Origin: Lentinula raphanica
Taxonomy: Eukaryota; Basidiomycota; Agaricomycetes; Agaricales; Omphalotaceae
Reading direction: 5' to 3'
NCBI GenBank assembly: GCA_027919835.1
Contig: JANVFP010000015.1
Coordinates: forward strand, 1,116,001 to 1,180,000
DNA length: 64,000 nucleotides
In this document: piece by piece, positions 11,322 through 23,800 of the stretch
Layout of the letters: the number at the start of each line of letters is the position of its first letter
How positions within the stretch are numbered: position 1 is the stretch's first letter
Notes under the pieces: model-generated
The model's database searches: none
Seen by the model: only the letters and a program-made list of their open reading frames with translations
What the model was told of the DNA's origin: nothing
Position numbers and translations under genes: made by a program

Positions 11322-11946
11322 ATGCTTCCTGTTTCCGTCAGAATCGCTCTTCTCAGTGCCGTCGCACTTCGTCTCCTCTTGGGATCCGCGTATGCAGCAC
11401 CCCATGCGCTCCGACGAGGCGAACGCGAAGGGTCATTGGATATACATGAGCCCGTTCCTGCTTATGATTCCAACCTCCATGTGCGACAAATGTGAGCTTT
11501 CTTCATCTGCTGGCCGCTGCTCTGGCGCGGGGGCTGCCATTTCGTGTCCATATTGACTGACTTGTTACTATGCAGAACCGGGATTATCGACGCTCTCACA
11601 GATGCTGGTAAAGCCGGTAGTGATGCCGCGAAGGCTGGCAAAGGTGGATCTTCCAGTTCGAAAGTCAGCAAGAGCACGAAGAGTGAAGCCAAAGACCAGA
11701 ACAAGGGTAACACTACTTACGCAGTGATGACCCCGGAGATGGATATTCGTGAACTCGACGATTCTAATCTGGAAACGTAGGTCTTCATATCCTGCAAAGT
11801 TGATATTCTAAATCTAACAACGAACCTTAATCAACATCGATTGGTCAATATGCAGGAATGATACTGCGACCAATGCTGACGATAACGCCTGGAAAGCTAT
11901 GAAACTCAATCTACCTCCAAAGCACAGCACGACTATCCAGCCTTAA
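11322..11946 (+). CDS. Small secreted protein, 153 aa, 3 exons
   Basis: Exons 11322..11491, 11576..11776 and 11856..11946 join in frame (phases 2 and 2). The N-terminus is a clear signal peptide (hydrophobic LLSAVALRLLLGSAYA, likely cut before APHALRR). A dibasic site (LRR) just after it suggests pro-region processing; this is inference. The mature part has no cysteine and is rich in Ala, Gly, Lys and Ser (DAAKAGKGGSSSSKVSK), then acidic and Asn-rich. It is probably extracellular or wall-associated. No family is recognised, and an effector-like role is only speculation. Confidence 0.75.
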
Positions 11947-13071
11947 GACCAAGAACAACGGCTGTGAATCTCTTGAGCCACCGAACGACGGAGGTCAGTC
12001 ACTCTAACCAGTTTCTAGTGATTTTGAATATATTGACAGACTTTTTATCTCAGCGTTTTCGGTGTCGTTGTGAGTGGATCAAACTCAAATTAGCCTTGGT
12101 TGTGTGAGGTGTATATAAGTGCAGGGGACAATACGGCAATTAGTATAGCAGCGTGAATAAAGCTATGTCTTGGAAATTTCGTGTTCGTCCCTGGTATGAA
12201 GTGCTTGAGATCGCTTAACATCGCTTGTAGTGCCAACGATTGCCAATGCAAAGGTGCTGTGCACAGCAATGACACGGCGCTGACTCTCAAAGATCACAGT
12301 ATGCCCGCTATGAGTATGCAGTAATGGAAGAGCTCGGCGTGTTTGAACAACATCTGTTCGACATCTGGTAATTAGCTCAAGAGTCAAGACCTCGCGCAGG
12401 AAGTTACTAGGGGAGGTGAGTTCGAAGAAAAGGAAAAAGAAAAAGAGAAGCGCCTTCGAGTCGTTCAAGTTCCGAGCTTGCGATATTCTGAATCATCCTC
12501 GACCATCGTGTTTGTCCAGTCAGGGAACTTCATCTGGAACCTCAGACTACAGCGCCACTCTAGGATATACAAGGTACTTTGTACCAAGCCGGCGCGCGGA
12601 GGCTATCAATTCCATCACCACTGAAGGGTCAGAGGGGATTGACCCTAACCGGCCTTACCCGTTAAATCAGGACGTTCCATAGTGCTGAGGTAACCCGCAG
12701 GTAACGCTGGCCATCAGGCTTCAACGCACCAGATGAAATACTGCTGGGCTCAAACCGTGGTGAGTTGACAGAATTCGTCTGCTGGTAACATTGAGCGAGT
12801 CGAAGGGCTTCTCTCTTAACCTGTAAAATCAAAGAACAGGTCAGTGATACGCACCTAAGACAGCTGCTTGGCCAGGAGGTCTTGATACTTGGTAGTGTAT
12901 GTCTTGCATACTGGGCATCTCAATTTTGATTGAAAACATATCAGCATGGAGTTGAGACCTTTTACTCACACTCAAGTCTCACTCAGCATGACCTTTTAAG
13001 TCTATGAAGGGGTATCACCGCGTTGGTCTGCGTTCAGCAGTCTCGAAAAATTCAGCTTTCTGGAGGGGTTG
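11947..13071. other. Intergenic region, no gene seen
   Basis: More than 1 kb downstream of the secreted-protein gene with only short, irregular frames on both strands. A poly-purine run (GAAAAGGAAAAAGAAAAAGAG) lies near 12427. The region ends where the MYND duplication begins, at about 13072. Confidence 0.4.
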
Positions 13072-15055
13072 AACGATTAGTGAATGCTATCGAACCGGGC
13101 ATATCACTTGAAGTTCCGTACTGAGGGAAAAACGAAACTAGCAGACATGGACGGCCTTGCTCCCCTCCACCCCTTCATCGCTGGACCGGGTTCACGAATA
13201 AGGTTTGCCATAAACGCAGTATGCCTGTGCCCATTCGCGCAGACAGTGTTTAGTGGGTGTCCAAAGGTTTGCGGTGTTTTCATGACCGAAGTTGATCAGA
13301 CATCGAATCGAGTCCCATACTTACTACCAGCGCCAAGATCAAGGAATCACAACTTCGTCGTTCGCTTGATGCGAAAGCTGCAGCTTCCATCATGAACTCC
13401 CTCCAAGAAGATAGTACACTGTACAAAACATGGATTTATGAACATTCAGCATTATGATACATATTGGTGAGCACAATTTAACGAGCAGAGGATGCGGTAT
13501 TAAGACTTGAACAATGACGAAGCTTTCCGAGGGTATCTTTGCAGTATTGAATTCACGCCGTTCTCTTGAGTTTTTTCTCCTGTTTCTCTTTTCGGAAGTT
13601 TTTCTTCATTTCCTCCGTGGGTTTCCAGTCATCGATATCGTCCATCTCCCCAGGATCCTGCTCAACAGCCAGCATGGGCTCCGCAGGCCAGGTCACCCAG
13701 AAGCGAGAGCTGATAACGAACTTCATCCATTGCGTATTCCAGTAAACCCAGGTCTCAGTGAGCTCCTTTTCTATGGCTGTCAAGGGTCGAGATTGAAAAG
13801 ACTCCATGAAATCGAACAGGATACTACAGTCGGGTAGACTCGTGCCGTCGACGACATCGGCTTGCGTTACAAAACGATGGAAATCTGGGTTTCGGAGCAC
13901 AGAGATACGGCGCGTCTCCTTGTGAAGATCGGGCGCTTTCCGTTCCATCAATCGATTCCGAAAATAACAAGGGGAAGGTGGTGCTGGTGGCATCTGCAAG
14001 GCAGGATCGAGAGAATAATAAGGCTCGCTTGGAATGATTGTGCAGTAGTTGAAGGTGAACATTCCGAAATCCAGCACGAGTTCTTCGCCCTTGAGAGTAG
14101 TGAAATAGATCCAATAATGATCTTTCGGATCTTGACCAAACCAGAACTCGGTGGTCTCCGTATCGAAGAACGCGAAAGTGTCTTGAGAAGTCACTCTTGC
14201 GCTCCCCTTGGCGATACCGAAATCCGCGATAGGCGAGCTCTTGTAATGAAGCCTTGTGCGTCGTAGATTTGAGTCTTCGTCAGGAGTGGTGTACATCTCG
14301 CCCAAAAGAGCGGCTAATACAACACAGATGAGAGGAAGGGTGTCTCCTTCGCGCAAGAAGCGTCGCGCGAGCTTTGCACGAACTTTGGCGGTATATGCTT
14401 GAGGCCACCATTCGCTGTGTGTAGATGGAAATACGTCTGGTTCTATCGGTTCGCCTGTCTTGCGAATGAATTCTTCCTCATCTCGCAATAACAACAAAAG
14501 AAAACCGACCTAACACGACAAGTTTCGCCCTAGTTCCATCAGGAAAAACGGTTGAAGGGATATAAGGATTGGGTGCATTGAGGATCTTTCGAGTAAGAGC
14601 GATGTGAATCGGTCTGATGGGTGAGTGTCGATTGCATTCAGCTAGATAAGATAGAAATGGATGAAATTGATCCAACGATATCCGGTCAGTCTTAGTTTTC
14701 CCTGAATATCAAAATGAGTAGTGCGATGCGAGATATATGCGTCGATTTACCGCATATTCCCTTGTGCTTTCCCCAGTCCTTTGTCTGACATTCTGCTGAA
14801 CAATATGCTACCTGGTATGCTCATCAAATGCGTTCACCAAGGGCATATCACACCAAACTGACCTCTACGCAGTACGAGCACAGTTTAAGTTTTGTGTTCT
14901 TCTTGTGACAAACGAAGCATTGTTCCAAAGATTTCAATGGAAGGTGGACTTGTCGTGTAGACATGAGTGTAGGAGTCGAAGGAGGAACAAGAACTAAGCG
15001 CCAGGTGCTAATTCCCGCTAGTTATAGCCGGCAAGAGCGGGCCGAAGTTTTGCAT
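13072..15055 (-). repeat. Tandem duplication unit 1 (MYND gene copy A and flanks)
   Basis: Bases about 13072-15055 are repeated directly at about 15119-17090. The match covers the whole MYND gene plus its 5' flank (shared GCCGGCAAGAGCGGGCC at about 15026 and 17061) and its 3' flank (shared CGATTAGTGA, ATATCACTTGAAG and GATCAAGGAATCACAACT stretches). Coding parts are much better conserved than the flanks, so the duplication is not recent or the coding part is under selection. Edges were judged by eye. Confidence 0.75.
13553..14964 (-). CDS. MYND zinc-finger protein, copy A
   Basis: Exon 1 from 14964 encodes MSTRQVHLPLKSLEQ and then CFVCHKKNTKLKLCSYC; exon 2 continues VAYCSAECQTKDWGKHKGIC. Together these give the full C-x2-C/C-x2-C/YC-x3-C/H-x3-C pattern of a MYND zinc finger, usually a protein-interaction module. 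Exon 3 contains DQFHPFLSYLAECNR. Exon 4 (14481..13553, 308 residues) has no known domain but is typical of mushroom MYND proteins (DPKDHYWIYFTTLKG, PDCSILFDFMESFQSRPLT). The total is about 425 residues. The join between exons 3 and 4 requires removing only 28 nt (14482..14509), which is very short for an intron; copy B has the same gap. Partners and targets are unknown. Confidence 0.82.
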
Positions 15056-15118
15056 AGTCGTGTTGCCTGCGTGTTGCACAAGAGGGAAACTTCAAACTAC
15101 TGTGTTGTGGAGGAATAA

Positions 15119-17090
15119 AACGATTAGTGAGCAGTGCTGCCGGATCGCGCGTATCACTTGAAGAGCTAGTACACAGAGATATACTGCATGAAACACAAAC
15201 CCAGCAACATGGGCCTTGCTCCATCCTTCAGGCTGGGCCCCTTCATTGCTGGGCCCTCTCGCAAAAGGTAGTATGCTCAATACCTATACCCAATCGCGCC
15301 GACAGTACGAGGCGTCGAAGGTTTTTTCGGGTTCCCATGGCCTATAGTACTCGCATCGAGCCTCGTACTTACTACTAGCGGCAGCCTGAGATCAAGGAAT
15401 CACAACTGAGTCGTCGTTCACTTGATGCGATATTTGCTTCTTCCACATGAACTTTTTTCAAGAACTTGAAGATATAATAAAGGGATTCATGGGCATTCAA
15501 CATTATGATACAAATTAGTGAGCATAATTCGAGGAGCAGAGGATGCGATACCAAGACTTGGATTATGAACCTTTCGAGTGTATCTTCGCAGTCACCTTCA
15601 TGCCTTTTTCTTGAGTTTCTTCTCTTGTTTCTCCTTGAGAAAATCTCTTCTCATTGCCTCCGTGGGTTCCCAGTAATCGAGATCGTCCAACTCTCCAGGA
15701 TCCTGTTCAACCATAAGTGTGGGTTCCGCAGGCCAGTTCACCCAGAAGCGAGAACTGATAACGAATCTCATCCATCTCGTGTTCCAAAAAACCCACATCT
15801 GGGTGAGTTCCTTTTCTTTTTCTGTCAAGGGGCGAGATTGAAAGGACTCCATGAAATCGAACAGGATACTACAGTCGGGTAGACTCGTTCCGTCGACGAC
15901 ATCGGCTTGTGTAACAAAACGATGAAAGTCTGGGTTTCGGAGCACAGAAACACGACGCGTCTCCCTGTGAAGATCGGGTGCATTTCGTTCCATCACACGG
16001 TTCCGAAAATAGCAAGGGGAAGGTAGTGGTGGAGCCATTTGCCAGACAGGATCATCATGATAATAAGGCTCGGTCGGGATAAACATGCAGCAATTGAATG
16101 TGAACATTCCAAAATCCAGCACGAGTTCTTCACCCTTGAGAGTAGTGAAATAGATCCAATAATGATCTTTTGGATCTTGACCAAACCAGAACTTGTTAGT
16201 CTTCGTATCCAGATACGCGAACATGTCCTCAGGGGTCACCCTTGCGCTACCTTTGGCAATGCCAAAATCCGCGATAGGTGAACTCTTATACTGAAGTCTT
16301 GTGCGTCGTAAATTTGAATCTTCATCAGGAGTAGTGTACATCTCGCCTAGAAGAGCGACTAATGCAACGCAGATGAGAGGAAGGCTGTCTCCCTCGCGTA
16401 AGAAGCGTCGCGCAAGCTTTGCTCGAACTTTATCGGATAATGCTTTGGGCCACCATTCGCTGTTTGAATATGGAGATACGCCTGGCCTTATAGGTTCGCC
16501 TGTCTCGCGAATGAATTCTTCGTCATCTCGCATCAATAAAAGAAGGATACCGACCTAACACAACAAGCTTTGCACTCTTTCCATCACGGAAATGGGTTTC
16601 ACGGACATAAGGATTGGGTCCATTCAAAATTTTGCGTGTAAGAGCGATGTGAATCGGTCTCTCGGGCGAGAATCGATTGGATTCCGCCAGATAAGCTAGA
16701 AACGGATGGAATTGATCCAACGATATCCGGTCAGTTTTAGTCTTGCCTGAATATCAGGATGAGTACTGCGATGAGAGATATATGTGTCGATTTACCGCAT
16801 ATTCCCTTATGCTTCGCCCAGTCCTTTGTCTGACATTCTGCTGAACAATATGTTGCCTGGTAGGCTCATCAAATGCAATCACCAAGGAGATATCGCACCA
16901 GGCTAACCTCTACGCAGTACGAGCACAGTTTAAGTTTTGTGTTATTCTTGTGACAAACGAAGCACTGTTCTAAAGACTTCAATGGTAGGTGGACTTGTCG
17001 TTTAGACATGAGTGTAGGAGTTGAAGGAGGAACAAGAACTAAGCGCCAGGTGCTAATTATAGCCGGCAAGAGCGGGCCGGAGCTCTGCGC
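15119..17090 (-). repeat. Tandem duplication unit 2 (MYND gene copy B and flanks)
   Basis: Direct repeat of about 13072-15055 at a period of about 2.04 kb. It carries MYND copy B with the same exon layout. Its 5' edge lies inside the short promoter shared with the GT17 gene at 17270, so the duplication may have changed that promoter. Confidence 0.75.
15598..17009 (-). CDS. MYND zinc-finger protein, copy B
   Basis: Paralogue of the gene at 13553..14964 with the same strand, four-exon layout and exon lengths (exon 4 is 929 nt in both). Exon 1 starts at 17009 (MSKRQVHLPLKSLEQ) and carries CFVCHKNNTKLKLCSYC; exon 2 completes the MYND finger. The C-terminal region is highly similar to copy A, with scattered substitutions and no stop codon or frameshift inside exon 4, so both copies look functional. 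The same 28-nt gap (16527..16554) separates exons 3 and 4. It is transcribed divergently from the GT17 gene across about 260 bp. Confidence 0.82.
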
Positions 17091-17269
17091 AGCGTGTCGT
17101 GTACCGTTTTTGATTCTCTAAGCTCTTCCCCATACCGCGAGTCGGTGACCAATCCACGCTGGACATTTTATTTTTGATTCTTATTTCCCACTGACTCTAC
17201 ACAAGAATTCATAGTCGGACACGTATACATACTGCGCGTATCCCCTCATAATCTCTTTCTCCTCTCGCC
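17010..17269. promoter_or_regulatory. Divergent promoter between MYND copy B and GT17
   Basis: 260 bp separate the two start codons, so both promoters must lie here. The sequence before the GT17 ATG is pyrimidine-rich (CTCTTTCTCCTCTCGCC) and a short TTTTATTTTTGATTC run sits near 17166. No clear TATA box was seen for either gene. Confidence 0.4.
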
Positions 17270-18566
17270 ATGTCACGACGGTACAAGACCATCCTCGTTC
17301 CTGTACTCGTCTTCACGACCTTCACCTTCTACTACATCTCTCAGAACCATTACCAGCTCAAGAACACCCTCTCATACGCTACACGGCCGCTCTGGGACAA
17401 AGATGATGGTCCTTCGAATATCATACCCCACTATTTCGCCGATGGGATGGTCGCCGACGAGAATATGTGCAAGCTGCACAATTGGAAGGCTAGAGAGAAT
17501 TCCAAGGATGTCAAAGTTCTCGATGCGATTCTTATGAGCAGTGAACTGGACCTTCTGGAGATAAGGCTCAATGAGCTAGACCCAGTCGTCGACCGCTTCT
17601 TCATCATCGAGAGTAACGCGACCTTCACTGGACTGCCCAAGGAGACCTATTTCCAAAATAACAGGCAGAGATTTGAGAAATTTGCAAAGAAGATATCATA
17701 TCGGTTGTACGTGATATCATCAGCCTTGATTCATACGTCCTCAATCATCACTTTCCAGTCTCCCCGGTCCGTCAGAACACAACGAAGCCAAGGCATGGGA
17801 TGTTGAACGAGACACTCGCAACGCAATGAACACTTTCCTGCGATCCCATATTACCGAATTTCCTCCAAATACACAAACCCTCGTGATAATGTCCGACCTT
17901 GACGAGATACCCTTTGCTCATTCCATAATGCTTCTACGAGGATGTGATTTCGGCGAATCGATACACTTACAAATGCGCAACTACTTGTACAGGTATTTCT
18001 GAACACTTTCTTCAACCAACCTATTCTAATCGTTCATGCAGTTTCGAATGGTTACTGGGGCTAAATTCATGGCGAGCTTCCGTCCAGAAATGGAATCCCA
18101 AGTCATATTACCGCCACTCCAAATCCTCCGAAAATGTTCTTGCCGACTCTGGCTGGCATTGCTCATTCTGTTTCCGGGATCTATCTGAATTCGTTCAGAA
18201 AATGAGGGGTTACTCTCATTCAGATCGTCTGGGAGGGCGCACTGAGTATCTGGACGTCGAGAGGATACAGCAAACCATATGTAGAGGGAAGGATCTGTTC
18301 GGGATGCTACCTGAAGCGTATAGTGTGCGTCGATTCCTTCGTCTCGTTCATCTCAAGTCCTCAACGATAAGCAGTATACCGATCTCTGGTCCCAGATGTC
18401 CCTTACACCGATGACATCCGGGATAGGACTTCCCCAATACGTACTCGTGAATCCAGACAAATTCCGGTTTCTTCTTCCTGGTGGCTGCATGAGGGAGAGC
18501 CTCAAAGGATCTGACGCAGATTCTGAGAGTGCAGGTGCGGGGGGTTTCGATGATCTGGAACGGTGA
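17270..18566 (+). CDS. Glycosyltransferase family 17 protein (GnT-III-like)
   Basis: Exons 17270..17706, 17759..17992, 18042..18324 and 18375..18566 join in frame to a 381-residue type II membrane protein. It has a short basic tail (MSRRYKT) and one helix (about residues 8-24), then a luminal catalytic domain. Family 17 marks are ARENSKDVKVLDAILMSSE, LDLLEIRLNELDPVVDRFFI, ESNATFTG, the acidic IMSDLDEIP motif that probably binds metal and nucleotide sugar, SGWHCSFCFRDL, and a closing FLLPGGC. Relatives in animals add bisecting GlcNAc to N-glycans; the fungal substrate is not known. It is expected in the Golgi. The tail after FLLPGGC is short, acidic and Ser-rich. Confidence 0.9.
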
Positions 18567-19151
18567 CACCGACGGTGACGGGGCATAGGAATCGAACGAG
18601 ATTGCCATCCTTGTTCAATGGAAGGTTGACGACAGAACATGCGTGGGGAGTGAATGCAAGGTAACGTTCTCTGGCTCTGTCCCTTGGGGCGCCCTTTTTG
18701 TTCGCGGGTTGTGTTCTTGAATAGCCACCATGTCGTTTCTTGTGTACATGTGTAACTTGATACCTGGTCCATACGATCTACAAGATGTACATATCCACCC
18801 AGTTATTTATTTAAGTTATCATCGCGTCAATGCAATTCAACTATAACGATGGACATTGGTTGAGAACAAGTTGAGAACGTATATTGTTTCTCTATCGAGT
18901 CAAATATCTACAATGTATACTACATACAGATAATACAGCATAATACAAAGACATGAGCTCAAGAGACATTACAAACAGATGCAAAGGATAGGTCCATTTC
19001 AAGAAATAGGTGTTGAGGATTACTACTGGCATGCACTAATAACAAACGAAGAACCCTTGGTACTGTCCTTACTTGTTGGAGTCAAGATTATTCGCAGGCG
19101 TACCTACAAGAGTAGATCGCTGTAAGCCACCGCAACACATCAAAATATTGA
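18567..19151. other. Convergent intergenic region
   Basis: About 580 bp between the ends of the GT17 gene (plus) and the coiled-coil gene (minus). It is AT-rich with repeated ATAC/TACA words near 18900-18960, typical of fungal 3' regions. The far end (19023..19084) may hold a last exon of the coiled-coil gene if its final intron is spliced. Confidence 0.45.
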
Positions 19152-20609
19152 TCAAGTACACACCCCAATGAAATTCAAAAAATAGTTCTTCTTGTCGGCA
19201 AGATCGACAGAACCGCCATCATGATCATGGACGACAATGTTATATATCCCCAGAAGAAGGTCCACGTCTTTGGCTGACAAGTCGGCGAGTGCACGAACGG
19301 TGTTTGGAAATTTATGGTGCGCTTCAAGTTTCTTGCCCGATGGCGGCCAAAGTGCGTGGAGGGGATCCTGTGCGGTGCGGATATTAGCATTTGCCGCCCG
19401 AGCTTCACTGGAAAGAATTATGAATAAGGACGAAGACAGCTCGGAAAGGGTACGTACGAGTTATGCAAGCTAGCACTGATTTCAAGCATCTGTGGATGGT
19501 GCTGATTGGTTTGTACGTGCAATGCAAGAGGTAGTTGTAGGTGCAACTAAATATTTACACAATGCAGGTCAGAACGAGGAAAAGCAAAAAGGGATGAATC
19601 ATGACTCGCCTCCTTGTTGACCGAATCTACAATCTTCTGGCGAACTTGATCTTTCACAGCTTCAAGAGCTTTCTTACGGAGAGATCCCTTGATTGCTTCC
19701 TCTAGCTGCGAAGACAGCTTCTGTTCCAGGAGCTGAAGCTGATTGTCATGCATCGCTTTCTGCTCATGTAAACTAGACTGTATTTTCTTCAACTATAGGA
19801 AGCTCATGCCATCAGCCACGCTCGGACGATTAAAAAGTGTGATGAGTAGATATACCTCGTCGTTAATCATGATAGCTGGCCCAGTCACGGCAGCGATCTT
19901 GGTCGACTCCTCCAGAATGATGCAAGTACGACGAATGGCGTCTACGATTTGTCGCGTTTGCCAGAGAAGCTGAGCATGAGCTTTGAGTTCCGGTGAGACT
20001 GGGGAGCCATCGGTCTTGAGCGACTGATACCTCGCAAAGAGATTCTCTGGTTTGGAGCCCGGAGAATGTTGCGTAGCAGACGTCTGAGCCGACGTCGCTG
20101 TGTTGATATCATGGTCGAACAACGACGACGATGCCGAAGTCGTCGAAGATCCAGTCTGGGCAGAACTACTAGGTGTTGTCCCTGAAGGAGGGATTGGATC
20201 ATTACGCTTGGAAGTAGAGGAGGACTGGGCTTTCGGAGGGATATTCAGAGGTGAGAGGTCTCTAGACGAAGGGGATTGATTCATCTTCCTGGCAAAGTTG
20301 TTTCGGTTGTTGACCATGTTGATAATCTTCATATATAGGAGGAAACCGTCGTTTGGGGGGAAGCGATGTGGATTGATCTGAGAAGACCCACCTTTATCTA
20401 GGCCAAAGTTCAAGGACCCACTTTGTAAGATTTATGTACGGCTGATTCGATGTGATAGTAATGCGATGACTTGATAGATAATTTGTTGACGTGCGCAGTG
20501 GCCTAGTGTACAATCTACGATACTTACAGGTAGACAAGTGGGAATGGAAGACTGATTGCGCAGGAAACGAGGTTTCAACGTGTAGGCTTGAGCTTTTTTG
20601 AGCAGTCAT
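19152..20609 (-). CDS. Coiled-coil hypothetical protein, 5 exons
   Basis: Exons 20609..20528, 20397..19856, 19792..19610, 19546..19458 and 19407..19152 join in frame to 383 residues. The first part is Ser/Thr/Pro-rich and disordered. Next comes a helical region (ELKAHAQLLWQTRQIVDAIRR) and a strong coiled coil (MHDNQLQLLEQKLSSQLEE and following). The C-terminal part (NTVRALADLSAKDVDLLLG) may be a small helical domain. Intron 19609..19547 must use a GC donor (GCGAGT). The last codons read through a possible GTGTGT donor; if that intron is spliced the protein ends at about 19023 instead. The gene is divergent from SIN3. Function unknown. Confidence 0.65.
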
Positions 20610-20801
20610 GAGGTTGAGAGAAGAGATTCTACCGCGATGGCGGAGAAGTAGATGAAGGTTTCCTTTTTAGGAATGCCGTGATGCCGAAGAAATTTGGGCG
20701 CTAATCAAAATCGGACCGACGGAACGTCAGCATCGTGTAATGGCGCACGGACCAACAAACTCTTTTCATCGTTCCCCCCAACGATTGGGAACCAACAACA
20801 G
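20610..20801. promoter_or_regulatory. Divergent promoter between the coiled-coil gene and SIN3
   Basis: Only 192 bp separate the two start codons, so the genes likely share a bidirectional promoter. No TATA box is evident, as expected for housekeeping genes. Confidence 0.45.
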
Positions 20802-23800
20802 ATGGCTGACGCTGGAAATTCCGACAATGTCGAGCATCTTCCTCCAGCACAAACTCAGGCTGATACAGCGACATTGACAGCAGCCTCCGATCCTACTATA
20901 GACACCACAGAAAATTCCGAACCAGTTCCGTCCGTCGCAAACACAAGCATAAGCACTTTACCTCTTGAACCTGCCCAAAAAGTGTCTCCTCCAGCCGTCG
21001 ATGTCGTTTTGAAAACGCCAGACTCTCCTCCAAGTGATCAGAAGATGGAGTTGGACGACCAGCCTACCTCGCTTGTTTTTCCCGTCGAGGCTGTCAAAAG
21101 CCAAGAGGATTTCGCGGAGGATACCGCCATGCAAATTGACCGACCCCTCAACGTCACAGACGCGTTAAGCTATTTGGATGCTGTCAAGAATAAATTCTCT
21201 ACTCTTCCAGGCGTTTACAACGAATTTCTGGATATCATGAAGGACTTCAAGAGTCAACAGTAAGATTCGCTTTTTGTTACGAAAAACACTCCATGCTCAC
21301 ATATTGACGAAGGATTGATACTCCGAAAGTGATCAAGCGGGTCTCTGAACTATTCAAAGGACATCATTCACTAATACAAGGATTCAACACTTTCCTCCCC
21401 GTTGGTTATCGTATCGAGTGCTCCTCCGACGCTAATCATATAACCGTGACAACTCCAGGTGGCACCAAGATGGAGACGACCGGTAGTGGTGGAGGTAAAC
21501 CCTTCCACTGGTCAGATGAGCCGGAACCTCATTCACCAGTGCCTCACCCGTGTACGTGCAGTTCAAGATCGAATTGATTTCACATTTATCTCAAAACTTT
21601 ACTCGCTTTCATCAGCCAAGTATTCCGAACATCGTGAACGGCGCATGCTTCCATTAAGCCGCCGTGGTACTCCAGACTTATCTCTCCTGCAAGCACCACA
21701 AGCTATGGAACCCGCCGTGGCCTACGTGCAGAAAATCAAGCAACGTTGCGATCCGGACACTTACAAGCAGTTCCTGGACATCTTAGCTCGCTATCACCAT
21801 TCACCTGAATCGATCAATGAGGTTCGCTTTCATGGTACACGTTTTTTTAATGTCCCATTAAACATGTTTTCCCTTTGTTTCCAGGAAGAAGTGTCGAAAC
21901 AGATCAGCCACCTATTTAAGGATGCTCCTGATCTTAGGTCTGACTTTAGGATCTTCATGCCAGACGGATCCCAGTCTCTCTTAGACGATAATGCTGCCGC
22001 CGAGGAAGGCAGACATCATCATCATCGGGACCGCGATCACCATCATCACCGTGAGAGAGACCATCATGATTCGAAAAGTAGACGGAAAGTCGAAGCTGCT
22101 GATAGCGCGAGTGCATCTCTTCTCCCCCAAAAGAGAAAGAGAAAAGCTGGTGAAAGGGATAGCATCGCGAGTGTCAGGGAAAAGGCACCTGTCAAACCGA
22201 CTACATCAAACAAGGTAATGCATCCATGCATCCTCACATGAGCCACTCGTTTGACTATATTACCAGGGCAAGAAACCTAAAGTGGAAAGTACCCGCCCTA
22301 TTGCATCAGGCTCAGGACTTTCAAACCAAATTACTGCTATATCCTCTACACGGATCCCCACCTCTGCGCCACTCCCTCATCCTAATTCCCAAATGACGCT
22401 CGACCCTTCGCACTTCTTTGACCGCGTTAAAAGAGCACTTGACTCGCGAGAAACATACAACGAATTCCTGAAAGTTGTCAATCTCTTCACCCAGGGTTAC
22501 ATCGATACCGCTCGGCTAGTCAAAGAGTCCAGAAATTTCCTTGTCGGAGATGGAGAACTGATGCGAGGCTGGAAAGAAATCCTCGGCTGGGACGGCAGGA
22601 AAGAAGAGTATGAGGGCTGGGGAGACTCGAGTGGTTGGACCCGACCTGTCGTCGTTGACGGGGTGATTGAAAGGCCCGTGCCCATACCAGGCAAAGTGGA
22701 TCTGAGCGCCCAGTATGGTAGTTATCGAAGGTTGCCTGAAAGTGTGCGTCGTTGTATCTTCTTCTCATAACTCATACTCATTGGTATCAATAGGAAATCA
22801 ACGTTACATGCTCTGGCCGAGACTCTATGTGTCGCGACGTGTTGAACGACGAATGGGTCTCTCATCCCACCTGGGCTCTCAATTCATCTTCCTATGGCTC
22901 TACATCAACCAGTAATAATTCTTCCGGCAATGTCACCTATCCTGATCCCTTCGACGATCCCACATTCTTCTGGGCTGTTTCTCGGAAAAACGTCTACGAA
23001 GAAGCCCTGCATCGATCGGAGGAGGAGAGACACGAGTACGACTTCCATATCGAAGCCATCTCGCGTACTATTGCTATCCTCGAACCCATTAACAACAAAA
23101 TATCACAACTCTCGGCGGAAGAACGTGGGGGGTTCAGACTCAAACCTAATCTCGGCGGCTCTGCAAAAGCTATTCACCATCGAGTGGTACGGAAGATCTA
23201 TGGTCGTGAGGTTGGTACAGAGGTACTCGCCTGCATGCAAGAAAGTCCAGCGCACGCCATTCCTGTTGTTCTAGGCCGACTCAAGCAAAAGGAGGAAGAG
23301 TGGAAGCGTGCTCAGAGAGAATGGAATAAGGTCTGGCGAGAGGTGGATGCACGGAATTACGCCAAATCGTTGGATCACCAGAGTGTCAATTTTAAAGCGG
23401 CAGACAAGAAGCTGCTTACGACCAAGGCGTTTGTCAATGAGATCGAAGCGGCAAGGGAGGAACAGATGTCCTCTCGTGCGTCCCTCATCGACCCACTGTT
23501 CTCGAGAACTCGACCACGCCATCAGTTGGAGATACCTTTCGAGGATCTAAACGTCCTCCAAGATTCGCTCAAACTCATCTTCTCCTTCCTGGACAGAACT
23601 CAAGGACAGATCGGCTGGACCGAACGAAGGAGAATCGAAGCCTTCTTACGAGGCTTTGTCCCCTTGTTCTTTATGCTCGACCCAAGTGCCTTCAATGCTG
23701 CTTTTGCGCTTGTGCAAGAGTTAATTGGAACCGATGGAGAGATGGACATCGAAAGTCTGGGTCTTCTAGACGTCGAGGCACCGGCTCCCTCAGGCTCACG

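Noticed and set aside
13084..13395. 104-codon plus-strand frame downstream of MYND copy A
   Set aside because: The matching place in the duplicated unit (15127..15378) does not keep the frame, so it is not under coding constraint.
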